A stretch of 64,000 nucleotides of DNA, taken from NCBI GenBank assembly GCA_028532985.1, contig JANCIK010000005.1, positions 372,001-436,000 of the forward strand, written 5' to 3'. Positions within the stretch are counted from its first letter, which is position 1. Each line of letters starts with the position of its first letter. The position numbers and the translations under genes are program-made. This document shows positions 56,016 to 64,000 of the stretch, one piece after another. The notes under the pieces were generated by a model. That model was not told the origin of the DNA, did not search any database, and worked only from the letters and a program-made list of their open reading frames with translations. Origin of the DNA: Stropharia rugosoannulata (lineage: Eukaryota > Basidiomycota > Agaricomycetes > Agaricales > Strophariaceae).

Positions 56016-58238
56016 GTTGGATACTTGAGATGGAAGAGGCGAGGAATGCTCTGCTGGTACAGGCAATGCATCGACAGTTTTTATACGCGTCTCGGAAAGC
56101 ATTTCGGCGTACATTGATGTAGCACGGTCTCCGAAAGAGCGGAACAGCGAAACAAGGAACTCTGCAAGGCATTCCACAGTCCTGAGAAGGTGCACAGAAG
56201 ACTTGAATCACAGAGCGTCCAATGGGTGACAACGGAGTGGTAAACGGATGATTGCAAAAGCAGATCGATGATTTGGTATGGACGGTAGTAGATTAGACGA
56301 GTGACCATCTAATTTTAGCTCAGGCTTTCAGGCTGTGTAACCGGCCGTCTTATACACAGCGCAAATAACCATTGTTTTGGTTTGGGCAGTGAGGACAGCA
56401 AGCTCGTTATATTTAGCCTCTTTCAGCTTTTTAAAGCAGGCTTTGTGAGACTTAAGCGCAGTAGGGCGGAGATCATGTACGTTTACTTGGCGTATGGTCG
56501 GCAATGTGATGTTCGTCCACCAACGTAGCCAAGGTCTGCGGAGCACATAAGCCACTTGCAACTGAGTGAGACGACTTGATCGATAGTAATCGCGTCTACA
56601 CCTGCATTAATTTGCGCTGACTGTCAGGTAAACCGATGTAATGGTTCTTACCATCTGTCGGGAAAGTCCAGGTCGGTCTTGCGTAACTAGGAATTTATAA
56701 ATAGAACTAAACTCGTTATTGGCCTATGCGTTGACGCGATCATTGCATGCGTACACAGGTTTTGGTGCACCAGTCTTCCTGAGAGGATTTTTCACCGGCA
56801 TAAGTGCTCCTAGTTTAAAATTAAACCAAATAAACCCCGTATCCTTGCACAAAAACCGCTTCAAATTAGTGATGTTGGGCGCCTTTCTTCTATTTATATT
56901 TTCTTGGAAAGTAATTATATTACCGTCTATAAATAGTACTGAACAATATGACCACAGGCGCAAAGGCACCGTTATCTATTGTTGAATGTATCCCATGTAA
57001 AGTCTCACGGAGTTACACGGAAGTGATTGGCTTTGAGAGAAGTACCATATGGCTCCACAGATATAATGTACAGCTCCGTACGCGTGTACGACTTTCTCGA
57101 CGCCGTCAGCTCCCACTCCAGGATTTCAATTCTCGTCGGTAATTCGACAACTATGCGCCCCGGAACCTCGTTTCCGGTCATCTTCATTTACCGAGCTTTA
57201 CCCGGTAAAAGAAGGTTGTGTTCCTATCTGGAGCCTGTACACGCTTCGGTTCCGAAACATCCATTATCACGTACAACCTCATGCAATCCCTTAAACCCTT
57301 TCTGCATTTAACCGTACTACAATCCCTTTATACAGCTGGTACTGGACATGGTGATTTTCAAATGTTAGATACCAGACATGAAGTGCTTTATAATCTACGT
57401 GAACCTGCACCCAAAAATATGGGAAATGTGAATTGGAGGCTGTAACATATATCGAGGCTTCCAATTATAAAGTGCTGTCAACCTTCTTTCTTTGAATAGA
57501 TATCTTTTAACAGGTCGCCCATTATATAGATATTATAGTCAGTCTTGACTCTCAACAAAGAATGTCTCCGCCACATTTACCTACCCAGCTACATGTACCA
57601 GACGTGGACATGGGCGGGATGCGCCCAAAACACTTTGTCACTACCATTCGGAAGCTCAGGCTCTGCCGGGTACAAATAGTTTGTAATTTCTCCCATAGAA
57701 TAAAATACATTTTGAATAGAAAATACACGGATCAATCAGTATTTTGCAAAGTTACCATACATGTGTGAGAAGACTCTGTTGTTCTAAACATGGGTTACCT
57801 CACATTATATGGAAGTATGTATACCGAGGTTGAAATGTTTCCAATGGGCTGTAATGAGAAGCAGACGCACATGCAATAAGAGTGTTCCCAAGACTTTTGG
57901 AAAGCTGTCCATATTTGAGCACGGAAGAGACCCAGAAATTGAGAGGAAGTCAGGGTGCCTCCTACCTGGAATTCACTGCGTCTCGGAAAATGCCGGATGC
58001 GATTGAGTAGAATTGAATTACTGAATGCTAGAAACAGATTGATAAGATGTTGTAGTAGCGAAGGCGGGGTCGCATCACGGTGAGTATGGAGGTACGGTTG
58101 TATCAAGCTCAAATGTGTGCCGGGTTCTGACCTATGATTTTTTCCACGATGTCTGCAGAAAGTATAAAATTTCTAATATTGCATAGTTTTCTAATACAGG
58201 GCCATTCTGATAACCAGGGATACAATATATCGGATTCG
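56016..58238. other. Spacer between the two peroxidase genes
   Basis: Several open frames (for example 57027-57311 plus) show no recognisable motif and no peroxidase similarity. I see no third peroxidase copy here. Confidence 0.4.
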
Positions 58239-60053
58239 TTAAGAAGAGACGGGGGTGGCCTGAGGACTGCAAAAAATAGAGTTAGCATTACAAACATTAT
58301 ATTCATCCTGAGCTGTACTAACATCGGGGAGACAGTAGTCGCCGGACCTGCGTGAGGGTCAGATGAAAGTTTGGAAACACGACTGAAGATACCACGTACC
58401 GGGTTGAGTGGCAAGGGAAGGGAACGGCGCGGAGAAGCACTGTACGATCTTGTGAGAATGTGCCCTTCGTGTCTTTGAAGAACTACTACTTACAGACTGT
58501 TGGATGTCATGGAGTGTTTGGCCAGGTGGAAGAGTCGCAGGGCCGCCGGTGAATGCGATGGCGGGAGGGATAACTTCGCTGCAGTCAGTCAGCTAAATTG
58601 ACGTATCAGAACACATGGCTGCGTGGACAATTACTATTGCACTCATACCTTGCTGGCAGTCTGTCCGAGGAGTGAAAGCTTGAAGACGGCTGGTCCGAAA
58701 GCCTGAGCAAGCTTATTCTGTTGGTCTAATTGAATTTTGTAAGATGATCGCATCAACACTTCAAGAAAGAAAGTACTCACTGACGAAAGACTGCCATGTG
58801 CAAGCAGTTCGTGGATCACGGGCCAACTTAGAATGCGCATTAGTTCGTTACTAAGGCTTTTGTTTTAGTTTTGTATAAAATGGAGCTCACCAGGCCGTCT
58901 GACTGAAGGCGCACAGTTCCTGCGACAGCTGTCTCGGCTTCACCCTGTTGTGGTCCGGCTCTAAAAATTGGCAAACGTGATGAGCGAGCTGTATGAGAGT
59001 GGTATGGTTTTTATATACCCGTCAGTGAAGTTGGTTCCACGAAGGAGAACGTCAACAAAGATTTGCGCTGCAATATGTCAGTAAAGTAGGCTTTTTATTG
59101 ATTGTTCGTCAGCACGTACTATCGAAAAGAGAGGGGGTCTGGTCGAATGGGACACTGCAGCCCTGTCAGTTAACCTATATACACCAAGTAATTGGGGACC
59201 GACCCTTGCTGGTTAGGTACGATGTCGTCGGCCCCGGCCACACTGTGTGATCCACCGACAACGGCGACAACTTCGGCCGGCGAGAAGCCAACTTCACCGA
59301 AGCGCTCAAGAATGGACGTGATGTTGTCAAATGGCTCTGGAACAAGGCCAGGAGGGGATGCCGCAACCGGGGGAGCGCGACCCATGAGGAAGGGAATACG
59401 GGGTGCTCCCGGGCACTGCACGAGACTGACTGCGCCTGCAAGTTGAATGCTATAAATAGAGAGGGCCATCAGTACGATGTTTGCGACACTGGGTGCTGCG
59501 TACTTACAAGTCTCCAGGAGAAAGGACATTGGCATGCTTGGTGATGAAAGGACCAATGTCGTCGAGAACATCGTCAATACCGGTGTTAGCGTGGAACGTC
59601 AGTTCTGTCGCGCTGAAGGTAAAGATGGATCCATCCGCTCCTCCGCCACTGTTTCCACATTTTAGCCAACATAAAATATAAATGAAATCAGAAAGCCTAT
59701 TACCCTAGAGTGGGCGAAATTCCAATGGCATCATGGAACACCAAGCGCAGCGCTCCATGGGCCTAGGAAAATAGTAAATACATATAATACAAGATAGAAA
59801 TTGTTGACCTACGGCGTCACCGCATGTATTCTGGAAGAGGTTTTCCGTGATATCCTGTACTACAGGGAACAATGCGCAACAGGCAGTATTGGTGGCGGTA
59901 TGAACACCGTCAGGGCACAATGCACGCTTTGTTCTCAGAGCTAGAATGAATGTCAGCCTTAGTCGCGCCCACTGTATCACAAATGGACTAACCATTGACA
60001 GAAAGCAATGGGAGAGCAAGGACGAGGGCGGTGAGGGCAGTGCTGAAACCCAT
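58239..60053 (-). CDS. Secreted class II haem peroxidase 2
   Basis: Twelve or so small exons keep frame; the first are 60053-59993, 59940-59813, 59762-59704, 59648-59508 and 59449-59204. The signal peptide MGFSTALTALVLALPLLSVN is followed by RTKR and mature ALCPDG. The distal pair is in ALRLVFHDAIG, the Ca-site region is GGGGADGSI and the proximal His is in VVGGSHSVAGADD. Eight cysteines are placed as in class II enzymes. As in the neighbour, Mn ligands are replaced (CGDAAHG for CGEDAHE), the third Asp is kept, and Val stands where LiP/VP have the catalytic Trp. The last intron (GTTAGT...TTTTTTGCAG) joins SPI to PQATPVSS-stop at 58239. The gene belongs to a tandem duplication. The likely role is extracellular oxidation of low-potential aromatics; substrate is not shown by sequence. 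Confidence 0.9.
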
Positions 60054-61863
60054 TTCTGTATATGCGTGTCAGGATATGAGTGCTCAGAGAGGAGAAAGAT
60101 GTATTTCCTGGCGTTTAATCGAAAAACGCAAGCCATTTTATACTTTTCATGTACCCCTGATATGCATAACCTATCCGCTTGCCCACGAGGGACAACTGAA
60201 CAACCTTGAATGCTCTCAGGTCGCAGTATCAGCCCCAGATGGCTGTGAGACCGTTAATCATGGAAATTGTTTCTGTAAAATTGAATTAACGCTCTACTTT
60301 CAGTATTGCCTCGTTCAAAGTCGCTCACGAGCATGAGAAACAAACGTTAAATATAGCAATTATCAAGCTCTCTTGCAACCATGTTTGGGAATTGTAAACG
60401 GTAATTAAGTGTGTTTGATTAGTTCGAGAATGAATCAATGTTTAAAATACGCATATGGCGACGCGGCTCCGACCCCCACTTCCTATCGCCTACAGCTGAG
60501 CTGCTTTAATGAAACAATAGCTCATCTCAACACCAACCCTCAGAACACGTAAATAGGATTAATTTGAAAGTATATAAGCTTGAAGACCCCATACAAGGCA
60601 GGAATAGTAGTCCACCTTTAAGTTGCTCTAATTGCGTTTCTATACCATTTGCAAGCGTCTTATGTTTTATGTTTAGTAATGCACGGGATTTGTCTGACAT
60701 TTGAACCGACCAATCCTATTCAATGAATTTGTACGCGAACTTCAACAACTTATGATACGGAAGCGACCTGCATCTTACTGTATTTCGTTGTCTGTTCCTG
60801 TCATGAGTTCTTCATGTAAACCAATACATTTGCTTGACTGCGCAGTCAACGGTATGTTACTGTTCGTAAACGAGTTTCACACTGAAAGGGCGTGCCTTGT
60901 GATAACATAAAAATAGCACACCTACAGTGTAAAGAAGGCGATCCTCTTGCTCTGGGAGCATTGAATTATACAGGAGTTTAGTTACGGGCTTACCATTGAT
61001 GGTTTAGCAGACGCACAAGACATATTACATGATTTCAAATTTGCAAAGAGAAACCTGACAAGGATGGCCGTGTGGCTCAGACCATTACATATGCATCTTG
61101 ACAACGCTACAGATAACAGGTATACGCATGGTCGCTTGCTTTGTATCTGACGCGAGTTTTTGCTCCCATCTTGGCGTGGGTCCTCTCTCATACATGGGCC
61201 GGAAGTCACTTATGATACTTCATCCGGAGGCATGGATCAACGGACCAGATAATTACCGAGGTACATACCCGTTCGCCATCCAGTATGCATAACATCTAAT
61301 CATTCTACGTTCTGATTTTTCCCATGTGTTATAATCATATATATGTAGTCAACAGTAGAGAGCGATATAAAGAGCAAGAACTTGTTTCTTAGCCTAGCAA
61401 CTGAGTAAAATCAATCATTCCCGTATGTCAGTCTATTAGTACAACCAGAATATCATGATCCTAGCTGAGCGCCATGGTTTAATCCGTAGCTATTGTTAGC
61501 CATGCGTTTCGTCTGTCAATTGAAGGAGAAAAGCTCATCCCTGAGGCTGAATGTCATGTAGCGCGCTAGCGAGTGTCATCGTCAATGGTTGATTCAAACG
61601 TTCAACTTGAATATGTACAGTATGTACGTAGTTGTTACGTAGCCAGAAGAGGTTTATATATATTACCCACCTTATCCGTAATTGGCTCTGACTCGAATGA
61701 TATGCAAAACAATGTTTATTTTCCACAAATCGACGCAAAGAATTAAGATATGCCACTCTCGGTAGAGTATACGACAGCATAAATATATTGACCTTTCTCG
61801 AAACATGCAATTCAATATTGATATAGATATATGTAACCAAGCCTGCTATTTCAGAACTAATCC
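60054..61863. other. Intergenic stretch, no gene supported
   Basis: AT-rich. It includes the upstream region of peroxidase 2. No repeat or domain-bearing frame recognised. Confidence 0.4.
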
Positions 61864-62679
61864 TTACAGCCAGCCATTATCTGCCGAGTTTCTGCCACGA
61901 AACCCAACATCGTCAGTGTGTAAGTAGTGACGCGCTCGGAAAGCTGCTTGTAGATACTGGTATCTAGCATTGCGATCAGGTACAAAATGCTCTGAGTACA
62001 CTGAGGAAGACCCAGCGAGATTTGAATATGTTGTTCGTATAGTTGTATGACCGTCATTTACGGTGTATGTGACAGTGTTGGTCGTGTTACCCCCATCGGA
62101 GATGACGACGTTGCGACCGCCCATGCTGTTGATATCGACGTGCGCGCCATGTTGGTGATATGCATGAAGTTGGCTACAGGGTGCGCGAGTTTGACAGCAA
62201 TTTGCTTCATTGTAAATCGGCGACTGCTGAGCCTGTCCACCATTATCAATAACCAAAATGTCAGAGGCATCTTCAAATAGCCAGCTTGGAGGTGGCAGTC
62301 CGGATTGCGGAGTCCAGGTGAAAACTCTATAAGGGGCCGTATACGCTGAGTGAGGGAGTGTCATCTCCGCGTATGCCAAGTCAGCGGTTGCGGTTCTTCC
62401 CATTGGGCTCCAAGAGTGGGCGGGATTAGCTGCGCCTGGATAAGACATAAATTCTGGTTGGCTTTCATCGTCTGATTCGGAGTCGTAGTAGTCTGTCCAC
62501 CCGCCACTCTCTGAGTCAGAGTCGGCTGTCTCTGACATTGTGGCTGGAGTAATGTTCACCTGGCTCTCGTTGTTGCTCAGAGTCTCAGTGATAGCAGAGT
62601 CTGGGATGGAATTGGCAGAAGGAGAACTTGAGTGCGGCTTGGTTGATGAGGCGTTCATTGTGGGCGATGAGGGTCTCAT
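61864..62679 (-). CDS. Unknown acidic, largely disordered 271-aa protein
   Basis: Single-exon frame starting MRPSSPTMNASSTK. Residues 1-90 are Ser/Thr/Asn/Asp-rich with SETADSDSESGGW and DYYDSESDDESQPEF, typical of acidic disordered or activation-type segments. Residues 90-165 are Pro/Trp-rich (WSPMGRTATADLAYAE, FTWTPQSGLPPPSWLFED). A middle part has CCQTRAPC and a His-rich run (HAYHQHGAHVD). The C-terminal 100 residues (VTYTVNDGHTTIRTTYSNL, ARYQYLQAAFRARHYL) may be ordered. I recognise no family. The codon pattern and length favour a real gene; there is no splice evidence. Confidence 0.55.
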   Translation of the reverse strand: MRPSSPTMNASSTKPHSSSPSANSIPDSAITETLSNNESQVNITPATMSETADSDSESGGWTDYYDSESDDESQPEFMSYPGAANPAHSWSPMGRTATADLAYAEMTLPHSAYTAPYRVFTWTPQSGLPPPSWLFEDASDILVIDNGGQAQQSPIYNEANCCQTRAPCSQLHAYHQHGAHVDINSMGGRNVVISDGGNTTNTVTYTVNDGHTTIRTTYSNLAGSSSVYSEHFVPDRNARYQYLQAAFRARHYLHTDDVGFRGRNSADNGWL

Positions 62680-63826
62680 TATGTGTGTAGGCAGAACGCC
62701 TAAAGAGGGGGATGTGGCTTCACTACTTTCCTGCTGCTAATCTACCGTTGCTTTTATATTACCCATGCTCAAGCGCACCTCCAAGCCTATTACTAAATGT
62801 GGAAATCGGCGTGTTTGCTTTTCTAGCTCACGGTTACGATAAACATATGTAGCCAACGAGTTCTCGAAGCCTATCGCCAGTTAGGGTAGTTTTTATTCCA
62901 CTTCTGGTCATGTCAGTGTCGCAGCCGAGTGATGTTCATCGCTTCGGCGGTATGTAATATGGTTGGTTAATATTTTGCCGCATCGCGGCGCCGATGGCCA
63001 CATGTTTAATCGGCAACAGTTCCCGATCAGAGTTTGCTATTTGGCTATGTGGCCTGGTGGCCATTCCTGATGTTTCTCCTGTATAAATCCTGGTGAACTG
63101 TGAGGTAGCTGGGGCCGGTGCTCAAAATGACAGGCCTTCAAGTAAAGACGAAAATCATCGTCAACTTTACCTGAAATGGCCCCATGAGAAAATATACTCC
63201 AGAATTGGAGTTTGGCTGGCGTTGGCTGCGCCTCACCCACACACCACAAATGTCTGTGCATTTGGAGATAAATCATTTACCTCGGACCCAACGCTTTAAA
63301 TAGACCGTATACCTGCATCCAGCAACGCTTTAAGTGCAATTAGAAGCTGTGCACAATGAGCAAAGAGAAATGTGAATTTCTCTTTCCGGATTGGGATATG
63401 TGGGATTTTTTACGCAGCTATTGGGGCCGGCGTATCAGGTATGAACATAGTATGTGCACTGTAATTTGATTGCATTTGACTGGTCAACCAGTCACTTGTT
63501 TCCTGCCCAGAAGATCAGGGCGGAACCCAACTGTGTACGACAATCTCAACATTTGCAAAAAAAATTCAAGGCCGCCATTCACTAAGCATGTTGTAGCCAG
63601 GACGATAGCATTTGCAGAGCATATTGGCAACAATCTATTGTGCAAACACAAGGCATTCCTATACACAGCCTAGTACTGCCGATTAAACTAAAATGGTGTG
63701 CCTCGTGGCCTACTTATAGACGTGGCCACCGGCTGGAGCAGCTCAGTATAAGCCCAATGTCGTTTGCCCCCGTACTTGAGCAGAGCACGCTTCTTCCTTT
63801 ATTGATTACTTTCGAGTCTTTCCTCC
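62680..63826. other. Intergenic stretch, no gene supported
   Basis: No domain-bearing open frame or repeat seen. Confidence 0.4.
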
Positions 63827-64000
63827 ATGGCAAGTCATCGTAAACGTGAAAAACCCTGCACTGACTTTGAGTTTTTCGATATTAGGGCTATATTGTTACG
63901 CTTTCTTCGTGGTATTCCTTATGCACCAACGGATGTCTACAGACCGTGTGCTCGCTCAGCCACTCTCCTTTCTGTTCGTGTTATGCACCTCATGTTTGTT
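63827..64000 (+). CDS. Possible 5' exon of a gene running off the window (partial, unknown)
   Basis: From ATG 63827 the frame MASHRKREKPCTDFEFF, then LLRFLRGIPYAPTDVYR, stays open to the window end (58 codons). An internal GT (CTTCGTGGTATTCC) could be a donor. No family recognised; this may be chance. Confidence 0.3.
   Translation, partial: MASHRKREKPCTDFEFFDIRAILLRFLRGIPYAPTDVYRPCARSATLLSVRVMHLMFV

Noticed and set aside
57027..57445. Possible small gene between the peroxidases
   Set aside because: No ATG-led model with splice support and no recognisable motif.

Overview
The window is nuclear DNA of an Agaricomycete (mushroom-forming, probably white-rot) fungus. The evidence is many genes with 45-70 nt GT-AG introns and CTAAC/CTGAC-type branch points, two secreted class II haem peroxidases, basidiomycete-type HET-domain genes, a KDZ-type DNA transposase gene and a Ty3/gypsy chromovirus. 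I cannot name the species. It is an accessory, repeat-rich region: five HET-related fragments or genes, a large DNA transposon and a nested LTR element occupy most of the first 48 kb.

Region 1 (about 0.2-22.2 kb) looks like one large KDZ-family DNA transposon split by a younger LTR retrotransposon. It holds six multi-exon genes: three rightward (1.8-2.7, 2.9-5.8, 6.7-7.6 kb) and three leftward (8.3-10.1, 10.4-13.5, 13.8-14.4 kb). The 10.4-13.5 kb gene is a CxC5/CxC6-like KDZ transposase. The group is bracketed by tandem arrays (0.24-1.64 kb; 14.54-15.06 plus 21.27-22.17 kb), with a third array between genes 2 and 3 (5.89-6.56 kb). All arrays share a palindromic core close to TGGTAGAATTCTACCA, and the outer arrays are in opposite orientation. 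A 6.2 kb Ty3/gypsy element with 463 bp LTRs that I read as identical, and a GTAGT target duplication, sits inside the right-hand array; its coding region is broken by many frameshifts.

Region 2 (22.3-47.8 kb) is a cluster of HET-domain (heterokaryon-incompatibility type) paralogues: four intact four-exon genes (about 626-638 aa, two leftward and two rightward), an orphan N-terminal fragment at 22.4-22.6 kb lying against the transposon, and a C-terminal relic at 38.7 kb. Between them are a small divergent HMG-box-like gene (26.7 kb), a six-exon gene of unknown function (28.1-29.2 kb), a damaged F-box gene (30.4-31.9 kb) and a predicted secreted, Kex2-processed His/Ala-rich repetitive protein (32.7-33.4 kb).

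Region 3 (47.8-64 kb) has a small basic unknown gene (49.6 kb), a second HMG-box-like paralogue (51.8 kb), a PQ-loop membrane protein with a doubtful 3' end (52.7-53.8 kb), two tandem class II peroxidase genes (54.4-56.0 and 58.2-60.1 kb) that lack two of three Mn ligands and the surface catalytic Trp, an acidic disordered unknown protein (61.9-62.7 kb), and possibly the first exon of a gene running off the right end.

Exon boundaries were worked out by hand from splice signals and frame continuity, so individual junctions may be off by a base or by an alternative site. No tRNA, rRNA or CRISPR was recognised.
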